Shown in pieces: positions 1 through 7,660 of a stretch of DNA of 14,880 nt (positions are counted from its first letter, which is position 1; each line of letters begins with the position of its first letter). Under the pieces are notes generated by a model. That model saw only the letters and a program-made list of their open reading frames with translations. It did no database searches and was not told the origin of the DNA. The stretch is from JAWXCF01 sp034440515 (GTDB taxonomy: Bacteria; Bacteroidota; Bacteroidia; CAILMK01), in contig JAWXCF010000018.1 of the NCBI GenBank assembly GCA_034440515.1, positions 1 through 14,880 on the forward strand, read 5' to 3'. The position numbers and the translations under genes are program-made.

Positions 1-190
1 GTCTTTCTGCCCTATTATCGTCATTTGTTCTTGGCTCACGCGGTGGTCTTTCTGCCCTATTATCGTCATTTGTTCTTGGCTCACGCGGTGGTCTTTCTGG
101 CCTATTATCATCATTGGTTCTTGGCTCACGCGGTGGTCTTTCTGGCCTATTATCATCATTGGTTCTTGGCTCACGTGGTGGTCTTTCTGC
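1..190 (-). repeat. 45-base in-frame tandem repeat in the ricT tail
   Basis: Four full 45-base units lie at 1-45, 46-90, 91-135 and 136-180, with the start of a degenerate fifth unit to about 190. Units 1 and 2 are identical. Units 3 and 4 differ from each other at one base (a C-to-T change at 176) and from units 1-2 at unit positions 10, 20 and 26. Each unit encodes RPPREPRTNDDNR(A/P)E on the minus strand. The array runs off the left edge, so copy number is unknown. Because 45 is a multiple of three, gain or loss of units keeps the frame. Confidence 0.97.
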
Positions 191-1711
191 ATTATTACCT
201 TCTGATCTTCTACCATCATTGGCATTATTCTTATTCCTTTGGTTAGGGTTTCTATTTGGTGCATTCTGAGGTCTGCCTTCTTGCCCATCTACTTTAGGCT
301 TTTCATTAGACCTATCTTTTGGTTTTTGTGTAATGTCTTGCGGCTGACTGGCGTTGTCCCTTCCTCTGTTTTTATCTCTATTATTTGCCTCTCTATTAGC
401 AGGTCTATTGGTATTTGGTTTATCACTTCGCCTATCAGTTCCACCTCTAGCTTCTATAGATTCAACTTTATTAATAGCAGACTCTAGTTTTTTCAATTCA
501 GGATCATTATCAGCATATCTATTTGGGTTTTGATTCCCCTGGTTTTGCCCTCTTTGATTATTCTTATTCTTGCTTTTGTTCTTGTTTCTATTGTTTTTGC
601 TTTTGTCAAATCTATCTAATCGATCTTCCCCTGCTGAGCTTTTAAACTCTAGTTCTGGTATTCCTATTACTTCCTCCTCAAAGATTGATTCCTCAAGGTC
701 ATCTACCTGTTTACCAGACTTATTTATTTCTATTAGTCGCCATACCTCATCTACCTCTATCGGGAAAAATCTAATTGCTACATCTTGAGTATATCTGAAC
801 CAAACTATCTTCTTTAATATGTCAAATTTTTCAGCCTTCGCTGGACCTTTCGCAGTTTCTAATACTGTATTTTCTGACGGAAACTCACTTAGAGCCTCTA
901 CATATGTATCTAACTCAAAGTTCAAACAACACTTTAAACGACCACACTGTCCGCTCAATTTAAGTGGGTTTAAGAACAGGTTTTGATATCTTGCTGCAGT
1001 GGTTGGCACACTATTAAAGTCTGTAAGCCAAGTACTACAACATAGTTCTCTGCCGCAACTGCCTATTCCACCTAGTCTGCCGGCTTCTTGCCTTAAACCT
1101 ATTTGGCGCATTTCTACTTTAATTCGAAATTCTTTCGCCATCTGTTTGATTAATTCCCTAAAATCAACCCGTCCAACTGCTGTATAGAAAAACGTAGCCT
1201 TAGTTCTATCACCTTGATACTCGACGTCGCTAATTTTCATCACCAATTCCTGCTGTTGAGCCATTATTCTAGCCCGCATCATAGTTTCATATTCAAGAGA
1301 CTTTGCCTCTTCATATTTTTCTATATCAGCTTGATTGGCAACACGCAATAGCCTACGTATAAGTGGGCTATCTATGTCCACCTTATATTTACGCATTTGC
1401 AATTCTGCCACCTCACCCTTTACACTTACTATACCTGCATCGTGACCTTGTGTGGCACTATCTACTATAACTAAGTCGCCCACCTCTAAGTGATGATGGT
1501 ACAAATTTTTAAAGTATTCCTTTCTGGTTCCTTTAAATTTTACCTCAACAAATTGGTGCTTTTCTATCTCAGCCTCAGTATAATATACATTACTTAACCA
1601 ATCATATACATCTAGCTTACCACCACAACCGCCTGTGGCACAGCTTCCATTATTTTTACATCCAGCGGGTAACCCTTTTGTAGAAGGGGTACTACATACA
1701 CTACAACCCAT
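1..1711 (-). CDS. ricT: RicT/YaaT-like PSP1-domain protein with long repeat-bearing tail (3' end cut by window edge)
   Basis: The reading frame is open from an ATG at 1711 to the left edge, 570 codons without a stop. The N-terminus is Cys-rich (C3, C6, C18, C24, C29), as in Bacteroidota homologues. A PSP1/RicT core spans about residues 35-345. The two signature cysteine clusters are visible: CGRELCC (C219, C224, C225) and CGRLKCC (C256, C261, C262). In Bacillus subtilis, RicT (YaaT) joins YlbF and YmcA in an Fe-S-containing complex that affects RNase Y activity, sporulation and biofilm formation; the same role here is inference. From about residue 357 the protein turns into an Asn/Arg/Lys-rich, probably disordered tail. 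From about residue 508 the tail becomes 15-residue tandem repeats that continue past the edge. holB lies 240 bases upstream on the same strand, and holB-yaaT are also neighbours in Bacillus. Family assignment is firm; total length is unknown. Confidence 0.9.
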   Translation of the reverse strand, partial: MGCSVCSTPSTKGLPAGCKNNGSCATGGCGGKLDVYDWLSNVYYTEAEIEKHQFVEVKFKGTRKEYFKNLYHHHLEVGDLVIVDSATQGHDAGIVSVKGEVAELQMRKYKVDIDSPLIRRLLRVANQADIEKYEEAKSLEYETMMRARIMAQQQELVMKISDVEYQGDRTKATFFYTAVGRVDFRELIKQMAKEFRIKVEMRQIGLRQEAGRLGGIGSCGRELCCSTWLTDFNSVPTTAARYQNLFLNPLKLSGQCGRLKCCLNFELDTYVEALSEFPSENTVLETAKGPAKAEKFDILKKIVWFRYTQDVAIRFFPIEVDEVWRLIEINKSGKQVDDLEESIFEEEVIGIPELEFKSSAGEDRLDRFDKSKNNRNKNKSKNKNNQRGQNQGNQNPNRYADNDPELKKLESAINKVESIEARGGTDRRSDKPNTNRPANREANNRDKNRGRDNASQPQDITQKPKDRSNEKPKVDGQEGRPQNAPNRNPNQRNKNNANDGRRSEGNNAERPPREPRTNDDNRPERPPREPRTNDDNRPERPPREPRTNDDNRAERPPREPRTNDDNRAER

Positions 1712-1907
1712 ACCTTATTTCAGGAATTTATTAAACATTTATAAAAATTCAGTCAATTACATTCTATTGTTTGATTCTGATTAAGAACCAATTAAATAGT
1801 AGTGTTTTTTGATCTGAGTAAAAAAATAAGTAAGAGACTGTAATCTAATTTGATGACTCAAACATTGAATTCAACACCTAACTTAACCCAATACTATCGG
1901 GCAATCG

Positions 1908-1915
1908 CAAAGATA
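1908..1915 (-). promoter_or_regulatory. Possible -7 element (TATCTTTG) upstream of ricT
   Basis: The minus strand reads TATCTTTG, matching the Bacteroidota TAnnTTTG -7 consensus, in the 240-base space between holB and ricT. No TTTG or TTG lies at the usual 17-23 base spacing upstream, and the implied leader would be about 190 bases. A chance match is quite possible in such AT-rich DNA; read-through from holB is the alternative. Confidence 0.2.
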
Positions 1916-1951
1916 ATATGAACTAATGAGAAATGGTAAAATAGTGAGTTG

Positions 1952-3076
1952 CTAGGCTGTAATCGGTTTTTTTATCAACCTATTTATGTCTAAACTCAAA
2001 TTAAACAATATTATTTTAGGATTACCATTTCGTTCTATGTGATAGGCTGCGTCGCTTAGTTTTTTGGTTAATCCTTCGATATTGTCTGGTCTAATGAAAA
2101 TTGAAAATTTCTCTACAAATATCTTTTCAGCTGGTAACAATCGATTCAATTCTTGTAAACTTTGATTACTTAGCAAACACTCTCTTAATATGTGCAACCC
2201 ATAGTCTAGAAATGCTCTCAGATTTTCTCTACCAGTTGTTGACATTTCATCAACCCATTTCAGAATGGCACCCATATTTAAAGAATAGCTCATACGCATC
2301 CATTCTATAAATATTTTGGTGTGGTCGTCTTCTGTAATGCTATAATAATTTATAGCTTTATTACAATCTCCGTCTGATAGTTGTGCCGGGGCTATTGCTT
2401 CGCTTTCAGTAATTCCAAACTTACTTATCAGCATTTCGACAATGCTTAGTGTATCTATTCGCGGAATCCTCATTGGTTGAGTCCTACTGGTTATGGTACT
2501 TAGCAGGCCGTCCTCTTTTTCAGCTACCAATAGTATTAGTGTCTTTGGTGCAGGTTCCTCTAGTGTTTTCAACAATATGTTGCCCACTTTATCCATATAT
2601 TCTGGGTGCCATATTATTATTACTTTATACCCACTCATTACTGGGGTAAGACTTAGTGACCTTATTATTTCCCTTATTTCTAATGCAGTTATATTCCCTT
2701 GTTTGTTTTCAGCTTGTAGTTTTAACATCCAATCTTGATAGGTCATATATGGATTATCAGCTAATGCCTCTCTCCATTCTTTATAGTAATTTTCAGAAAT
2801 AGGCTTTGCATCTCCTTTATTTACCAAGGGAAAACTATAATATACATCTGGGTGTTGCCTTTTCATCATTCTGAAACAGCTGTCACAAGTTCCACAACTA
2901 TCTTCCTCATTTCTATTTAGGCAATTTACATATTGAGCATAAGCTAAAGCCATAGGCAGGGTACCATAGCCAGACTTACCAGTAAACAATTGGGCGTGGG
3001 CTATTCTGCCACTATTTACCATTTGTATCAATGATTTTTTAAGTTCTTGTTGCCCTATTACTTGCTTCAATTGCAT
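1952..3076 (-). CDS. holB: DNA polymerase III delta' subunit (clamp loader)
   Basis: This is a 374-residue clamp-loader subunit that helps place the sliding clamp on primed DNA. The N-terminus shows the AAA+ layout: IGQQELKKSL at 7-16, HAQLFTG at 27-33, then a degenerate P-loop (KSGYGTLPMAL, 34-44) lacking the Walker A lysine, which is normal for delta'. A four-Cys zinc-binding group follows (C52, C61, C64, C67), then HPDVYYSFP from 75. The conserved LLKTLEEP segment and a TITSRTQ sensor-like segment come later. The ATG at 3076 gives the expected N-terminus. The gene is divergent from aat and upstream of ricT on the same strand. Confidence 0.93.
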   Translation of the reverse strand: MQLKQVIGQQELKKSLIQMVNSGRIAHAQLFTGKSGYGTLPMALAYAQYVNCLNRNEEDSCGTCDSCFRMMKRQHPDVYYSFPLVNKGDAKPISENYYKEWREALADNPYMTYQDWMLKLQAENKQGNITALEIREIIRSLSLTPVMSGYKVIIIWHPEYMDKVGNILLKTLEEPAPKTLILLVAEKEDGLLSTITSRTQPMRIPRIDTLSIVEMLISKFGITESEAIAPAQLSDGDCNKAINYYSITEDDHTKIFIEWMRMSYSLNMGAILKWVDEMSTTGRENLRAFLDYGLHILRECLLSNQSLQELNRLLPAEKIFVEKFSIFIRPDNIEGLTKKLSDAAYHIERNGNPKIILFNLSLDINRLIKKPITA

Positions 3077-3143
3077 CTTGCAAATATATCAACTACCAGC
3101 TTTATGTATTATTGTAAATAATTTTAAGGGTATAGTTTAGCTT

Positions 3144-3806
3144 GTGGTGTTCTTGTTAGAAGATAATGATTATAGTTTCCCTCCCGTAGAGTTGGCAGAT
3201 TCTAATGGGCTGCTAGCAGCAGGTGGAGACTTAAATTGGCGTAGACTATTAGAGGCATACATTCACGGCATATTTCCTTGGTTTAATGATGATGAAATTC
3301 CACTATGGTGGTCACCAGACCCTAGATGGGTATTTTACACCGACCAAATTCACATAAGTAAAAGTATGAAGCGGTTTTTAAATAAAAAACCGTATGAAAT
3401 ATCCAAAAACAAAGCTTTTAGGGAAGTAATGATGCATTGCTCAAGTGCTAATGACCGAGCAAAATCCGGTACTTGGATTTCAAATATGGTAATAGATGCC
3501 TACACTCAACTGCACGAGAACAACTATGCCAGCAGTATAGAGGTTTGGGACAACGAAGAACTAGTCGGTGGAATATACGGAGTTGACTTGATGCCATTCT
3601 TTTTTGGTGAGAGTATGTTCAGCCTGAAGCCTAATGCTAGTAAGTATGCTTTAATTATGCTAGCTGAGGAACTACGTAAGAAAGGATATATAATGATAGA
3701 CTGCCAATTGCACAATGCCCACCTAGAGTCTATGGGTGCAGTACCAATAGACAGACAAATGTTCATAACACTATTGTGGAAGCATTTACATCAACTACAC
3801 GTCTAA
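3144..3806 (+). CDS. aat: Leucyl/phenylalanyl-tRNA--protein transferase
   Basis: This 220-residue enzyme moves Leu or Phe from aminoacyl-tRNA onto proteins with N-terminal Arg or Lys, marking them for ClpS/ClpAP degradation (N-end rule) in the cytoplasm. Family motifs run in order: NGLLAAGGDL (21-30), GIFPWF (42-47), LWWSPDPR (about 54-61), TWIS..M..AY..LH, GGIYGV, FFGESMFS..PNASK, and DCQLHNAHLESMGA. The stop at 3138-3140 forces a non-ATG start. GTG at 3144 gives MVFLLEDND; the next GTG at 3147 is equally possible. AAGGG at 3126-3130 is rather far away to be a ribosome-binding site. The 3' end overlaps the convergent TerC gene by 12 bases. Confidence 0.95.
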   Translation: MVFLLEDNDYSFPPVELADSNGLLAAGGDLNWRRLLEAYIHGIFPWFNDDEIPLWWSPDPRWVFYTDQIHISKSMKRFLNKKPYEISKNKAFREVMMHCSSANDRAKSGTWISNMVIDAYTQLHENNYASSIEVWDNEELVGGIYGVDLMPFFFGESMFSLKPNASKYALIMLAEELRKKGYIMIDCQLHNAHLESMGAVPIDRQMFITLLWKHLHQLHV

Positions 3807-4568
3807 CTCTTTATCATCTTTTAGTTGGACAGCTTTCTTTGATTTGCTCCTCATTCTAATATTTAACATTTCTACAGCTAGTGAGAATATCATAGAGACA
3901 TATAGATAATTTTTAGGCACCTCTATAGCCAACTGATCAGGTAATCCTTCTATGGCTAGTAGTACTCCAATCATCAATAGAAAGCTAAGCGCTAGCATCT
4001 TAATAGTAGGGTGTTTGTTTACAAATCGACTGACAGAACCACTAAATACCAGCATAATAATCATACTGATAATTACTGCAATGACCATAATGAGTACGTG
4101 TCTAGATAAACCAACGGCAGTTAATATGCTGTCGAAACTGAATACTATGTCAAGAATTACAATTTGAATTATCGCTTTGCGTAACTTTAATTGCATACCA
4201 GGTTTTGTATCTGAATCTCCCCCCTCTATTTTATGATGTATTTCATTTATGGAACTCACCATTAGAAAAATTCCGCCTACAAATAATATGATGTCTTTAA
4301 ATGATAAAGAATAACCTTGAAACTCAACGATTGGTTTGGTTAAACCAATTAACCAAGTAATGCCAAACAATAAGATAACTCTAACAATTAGTGCTATACT
4401 TAGTCCGTAGGCTCTGGCTTTCTTTTGATCTTGCTTAGGTAATTTACCTGCTATAATGCTTATAAATATTAGGTTATCTATACCCAATACTACTTCCATA
4501 AGTATTAACATAAGCAAACCGCCAATGCCTGATAGGGTAAATAGATAGGATAAGTCTTCTGTCAACAT
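3795..4568 (-). CDS. TerC-family integral membrane protein
   Basis: This is a 257-residue, highly hydrophobic protein with about seven predicted membrane helices. It carries the two acidic TerC signatures, LMEVVLGIDNLIFIS near residues 23-37 (E25, D31) and LDIVFSFDSILTAVGL near the middle. Members of this family (TerC, Alx, YceF) have been linked to tellurite resistance and, for some, manganese export and metalation of exported enzymes. No other ter genes are visible, so a tellurite operon is not supported; metal-ion transport is the more likely role, by inference. The ATG at 4568 is 41 bases downstream of the ketolase-like gene on the same strand, suggesting co-transcription. Confidence 0.88.
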   Translation of the reverse strand: MLTEDLSYLFTLSGIGGLLMLILMEVVLGIDNLIFISIIAGKLPKQDQKKARAYGLSIALIVRVILLFGITWLIGLTKPIVEFQGYSLSFKDIILFVGGIFLMVSSINEIHHKIEGGDSDTKPGMQLKLRKAIIQIVILDIVFSFDSILTAVGLSRHVLIMVIAVIISMIIMLVFSGSVSRFVNKHPTIKMLALSFLLMIGVLLAIEGLPDQLAIEVPKNYLYVSMIFSLAVEMLNIRMRSKSKKAVQLKDDKELDV

Positions 4569-4609
4569 AAGAAATTAGATTAATAGCTATAAATAAAGTA
4601 CAATTTTAC

Positions 4610-5311
4610 TCATACTTTATGTTTATACAATTGCCACCAAGGAACAAAAGGTTTATCGTGGTGTTCGAAATGGTAGCCAAAAAAGTAACAAGTCATAAAG
4701 GCAACAAAATGTTGCTTAGATAAACTGCCAGATTTATGTATGTTTTTATGGTGATGCTGAACCCTATGGGGTTGATACGTGCCGAAATAAAATAGTTGTA
4801 GTGTGCTTAAAATCAATGGTAGGGTCCAAAACATTGTTAATTGCCATTGGTCAACCCATATTGCTAATACATTAAAAGTAATAGCCATAAGTACGATTTG
4901 ATATAATTTAATGTAGTGTTTAGAAAACTGAAAATACCAAATAAAAAAATTTCCATTGTGATAATCTGGATCTTCGTTTGTACCAACATAATTGTGGTGC
5001 TTGTGGTGATTCTTTAACAAGAATGGAAAATAATTGAAGGCAATTAGCCCTGCACATATGTAACCAATTATATTGTTTAAGTGCGAGTTGGTGTTGACTA
5101 TACCGTGCATAGCATCGTGTGCAGTAATGAATATGCCAGTGTATAGATGTGTGAGTATTAGCGTAAAAAGTAAAGTCTGCCACGAATACCAATTTAAGTC
5201 CGTAGCAGAAAAAGCTATATAATTTACAACTAGCCAAGTGGCCAATATAGAGCTGGCTACCAATACACCATATCTATTTATAATATTTATATGTGATTGA
5301 AATTTTGTCAA
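4610..5311 (-). CDS. crtW: CrtW-type beta-carotene ketolase (membrane fatty acid hydroxylase/desaturase superfamily)
   Basis: This 233-residue membrane di-iron protein has histidine boxes HDAMH (65-69), HHKHH (102-106) and HFEHH (214-218). The segments FITAHDAMHG, DPDYH, FGTYQPHR (176-183) and GYHFEHH..P.VPWWQL near the C-terminus fit CrtW ketolases better than fatty acid desaturases. CrtW adds 4-keto groups to beta-ionone rings, giving echinenone, canthaxanthin or astaxanthin. No crtB, crtI, crtY or crtZ is in the window, so the substrate pathway must lie elsewhere. The start is TTG at 5311: no ATG exists upstream before the in-frame stop at 5345-5347, and the next Met (residue 68) would cut away the first His box. 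The product assignment is from motifs only. Confidence 0.78.
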   Translation of the reverse strand: MTKFQSHINIINRYGVLVASSILATWLVVNYIAFSATDLNWYSWQTLLFTLILTHLYTGIFITAHDAMHGIVNTNSHLNNIIGYICAGLIAFNYFPFLLKNHHKHHNYVGTNEDPDYHNGNFFIWYFQFSKHYIKLYQIVLMAITFNVLAIWVDQWQLTMFWTLPLILSTLQLFYFGTYQPHRVQHHHKNIHKSGSLSKQHFVAFMTCYFFGYHFEHHDKPFVPWWQLYKHKV

Positions 5312-5351
5312 AGTGATATAAAAAGAAATAAAACAGGATATTGTTTAATAG

Positions 5352-5397
5352 ACAAAACCGTAATAAACACTATTTACAGTATTCATTACGGTTTTGT
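5352..5397 (-). terminator. Hairpin terminator after the DUF1573 gene
   Basis: A perfect 13-base inverted repeat (ACAAAACCGTAAT at 5352-5364, ATTACGGTTTTGT at 5385-5397) has a 20-base loop. It lies about 60 bases past the DUF1573 stop on the minus strand. The descending arm has a TTTTGT run but no long T tract after it. It could act in both directions. It separates the DUF1573 gene from the ketolase gene. Confidence 0.6.
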
Positions 5398-5458
5398 TAA
5401 TTTAGATTTGGTTGCTTAGATCGTAAACGTGGAAATTATTTCCCCAAATAATTTTTTA

Positions 5459-5884
5459 TTATTTACGAGCTGATTTACCATCATTCGCAGCAACTACTCC
5501 ACTTAACATAATAAGAATGTCATTTTTAGGGTCAGCGCTGATGTTTGTCTTAATAACTGATGTACGTCTGAATTTACCTACGTGGTCAGCAGAATTAAAT
5601 TCATACTTGATAGTACCTGTCTCACCTGGCGCAATTGCTGTGTGAGGATACTCAACTTTAGAGAAACCACAAGGTTTTTCTACTGCTACAAATTTAAGAG
5701 GTGCACCGCCTGTGTTGGTAAACTTAAACTCACAAGTTGGTAATTCTCCTTCTTTGATTTCGCCAAAATTATGGCTCATTTTTTCAAATACACAAGCAGG
5801 ACCAGCTGCACGACGTGTAGAGAAACTGAATGCTACAGTTAATACCAATAGCATTGTGATTGATTTGATGAATAGTCCTTTCAT
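5459..5884 (-). CDS. Secreted DUF1573-family protein
   Basis: This 141-residue protein has an N-terminal signal peptide (MKGLFIKSITMLLVLTVAFS), so it is exported. The mature part is one DUF1573 Ig-like beta-sandwich: HNFGEIKEGE (38-47), FKFTNTGGAPLKF (53-65), IAPGETGTIKYEFNS (about 84-98) and a final ILIMLSGVV strand. The family is abundant in Bacteroidota and has no established biochemical function. The usual SCGCT motif is replaced by PCGFS at 71-75, removing one of its two cysteines; C31 and C51 are extra. The ATG at 5884 is right for the signal peptide. It appears to be a single-gene unit between two terminator-like hairpins. Confidence 0.88.
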   Translation of the reverse strand: MKGLFIKSITMLLVLTVAFSFSTRRAAGPACVFEKMSHNFGEIKEGELPTCEFKFTNTGGAPLKFVAVEKPCGFSKVEYPHTAIAPGETGTIKYEFNSADHVGKFRRTSVIKTNISADPKNDILIMLSGVVAANDGKSARK

Positions 5885-5975
5885 TTTCTTAATAATTATA
5901 TGGTTTTAAATGATTGGGGAACGCCTTTATAATGAAATGCAAGTTGCAAGTTATGAAAAACTAAAAAGAAATAAT

Positions 5976-5991
5976 GTACCCGTAGGGTAAC
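5976..5991 (-). terminator. Probable terminator of the rsmI-lnt unit
   Basis: On the minus strand GTTACCC-TAC-GGGTAC forms a short GC-rich stem (six pairs with one bulged T, three-base loop), followed by a T-rich stretch (complement of 5956-5975). It lies about 75 bases past the lnt stop. The stem is short, so efficiency is uncertain. An 11-base direct repeat GTTGCAAGTTA flanks it at 5943-5953 and 6021-6031. Confidence 0.45.
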
Positions 5992-6042
5992 CCACGTTTA
6001 AAAGTACTTCTTTCTAATTTGTTGCAAGTTACATACATAGGA

Positions 6043-6050
6043 CAAAAGTA
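6043..6050 (-). promoter_or_regulatory. Possible -7 element (TACTTTTG) before the DUF1573 gene
   Basis: The minus strand reads TACTTTTG, matching TAnnTTTG, about 160 bases upstream of the DUF1573 ATG. No clear -33 TTTG is present at the right spacing, and the hairpin at 5976-5991 would fall inside the leader. The call is weak. Confidence 0.2.
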
Positions 6051-6064
6051 GTGCACACTTAACA

Positions 6065-7660
6065 TTAAACCTTTATTAAATTATACAAACGACTTACTAA
6101 AAGCAATGAATAGCCTAAAATTGTCATAATTAGCCCAATATAGTCCCCATATTTTGCGTAAAAACTAAGCCCATTATTCGAAATTATACTGGCCTCAATA
6201 TATCCTTTTTCATCCCAACCTAATGATTTTATTACCCTTCCTTTATTATCAATAACAGCTGATATCCCAGTATTAGCACTTCTAATTAGGTAAGAATTGT
6301 TTTCTATTGCACGTAGCCTGCCATAATTAAAATGTTGCTGATAGCCGTCTGTATTTTTCCACCATCCATCGTTTGTAATAATGGTAATAAAATTCGCTTT
6401 TTTCTGCATAAATTGCCCAATATGCTGTCCAAATATTGATTCATAACAAACTAAAGGTGCTGTCATTATATTATTTTTAATTTTAAATATGCTTGGGGTG
6501 TCTTGACTTCCCAAACTTCCTGAAGATCCGCCCAAACTTATTGACATTGTTTCTAAAAATCCAAGTACAACAGGATATGGCATTTTCTCTACTCCTGGTA
6601 CTAACTTACTTTTATGGTAAATATTTTTAATTCCTCCAGAATCCAGTAATACGGCAGAATTATAAATATCAAACCATTGATTACCATCATTTCTAGCAGT
6701 AGGGGAGGGACTGTCTTTTAAATTTGGGTAAAGCCTATACGTAGTCGCCCCAACTAGAAGTTTTGTTTCAGGGTTCTGTTGTAAATAATTAGTCAAATCA
6801 TTTACATATTTCCCACTTTTATATTGTCCGTAAACCCAATTGGCATCATCAGGTACGCTGGTTTCTGGCCACACTATTAGATCTACTTTGGTATTACTTC
6901 CTTTGGTCAGCGTAAGCAATTTAATGAATTGAGATTGGAAACTATCCTGATTAAATTTAGTATTAAACGGATCTATGTTGGGTTGTACTATCCTTACTTT
7001 AATTTCTTGTCTTGAGGAATTATCTAGTTGCCCTAGTTTAAATTCTGAAATGATAATAGGCAGCATTATTAATATCGGGAGTATGGCCACACTATACGGT
7101 CTTTTTCTACTTACAGATACTAAAGTTGAATAGATGACAAAGTTTACTATCAAAATCCAAAGTGAGCCACCAAATGTACCGGTATATTGATACCACTGCA
7201 CCCAATCGGTATTCGTAGCCAAACCATTACCCAAATTCAACCAGGGCCAAGGGGCATCCCAATTTAGATGAAGATACTCAATAGATAACCAAGATCCAAT
7301 AAATACGATAGCTGGAGCAAAGCGAATTTTTCGTTTGTGTCTATTCATCTGTTGTAGCAATACAATGGGTATAATCTGCAACAAACTATTTAATACTATA
7401 GCTAGTACAGCTCCTTCGGGACTTGCATAATATATCCACCAAGTAGTCAACGCATTCCAAGTCAGGGTTCCTATGTATGCATATAAATGTAATGATAACG
7501 CTGATTGCCTAAAGTTCTGACTAATATGACGTTCTAGCATTAACCAAGGCACAACGGCAAAAAATAAGATAAAATTAAACTTAGATGGAGGCCAACCCAA
7601 CCATAGCAACACACCCCCAGCTAGTGCTAATAGTAATGCCTTTAAATGTTTATTCGGCAT
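6065..7660 (-). CDS. lnt: Apolipoprotein N-acyltransferase
   Basis: This 531-residue inner-membrane enzyme adds the third acyl chain to the N-terminal cysteine of lipoproteins. An N-terminal multi-helix membrane region (residues about 6-205) is followed by a nitrilase-type periplasmic domain (about 220-490) and a last C-terminal helix. The catalytic triad is visible: E266 in VWPETSVP, K350 in YHKSKLVPG and C405 in PLVCYESIFG. Length is close to the usual size of about 510. Its ATG overlaps the end of rsmI by 11 bases, so the two genes are translationally linked. The NlpC/P60 lipoprotein encoded further along is one potential substrate. Confidence 0.94.
   Translation of the reverse strand: MPNKHLKALLLALAGGVLLWLGWPPSKFNFILFFAVVPWLMLERHISQNFRQSALSLHLYAYIGTLTWNALTTWWIYYASPEGAVLAIVLNSLLQIIPIVLLQQMNRHKRKIRFAPAIVFIGSWLSIEYLHLNWDAPWPWLNLGNGLATNTDWVQWYQYTGTFGGSLWILIVNFVIYSTLVSVSRKRPYSVAILPILIMLPIIISEFKLGQLDNSSRQEIKVRIVQPNIDPFNTKFNQDSFQSQFIKLLTLTKGSNTKVDLIVWPETSVPDDANWVYGQYKSGKYVNDLTNYLQQNPETKLLVGATTYRLYPNLKDSPSPTARNDGNQWFDIYNSAVLLDSGGIKNIYHKSKLVPGVEKMPYPVVLGFLETMSISLGGSSGSLGSQDTPSIFKIKNNIMTAPLVCYESIFGQHIGQFMQKKANFITIITNDGWWKNTDGYQQHFNYGRLRAIENNSYLIRSANTGISAVIDNKGRVIKSLGWDEKGYIEASIISNNGLSFYAKYGDYIGLIMTILGYSLLLVSRLYNLIKV

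Noticed and set aside
1..190. CRISPR-like array
   Set aside because: The 45-base units are directly adjacent with no spacers and lie in frame inside ricT, so this is a coding tandem repeat.
25..1187. Several plus-strand open frames over the ricT region
   Set aside because: They are low-complexity shadows of the minus-strand ricT frame, which is open throughout and carries both cysteine signatures.
3081..3088. TATATTTG as a holB promoter -7 element
   Set aside because: It lies four bases before the ATG with no -33 partner at the proper distance, so a chance match is more likely.
3795..4568. Tellurite resistance operon
   Set aside because: Only a TerC-family protein is present and no other ter gene is near; the family name alone does not show tellurite resistance.
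4920..5237. 105-residue minus-strand open frame
   Set aside because: It is an alternative frame fully inside the ketolase gene, which has all its histidine boxes.
4610..5311. Fatty acid desaturase as primary call
   Set aside because: The HDAMHG, FGT..PHR and VPWWQL segments fit CrtW ketolases better; desaturase remains the second choice.
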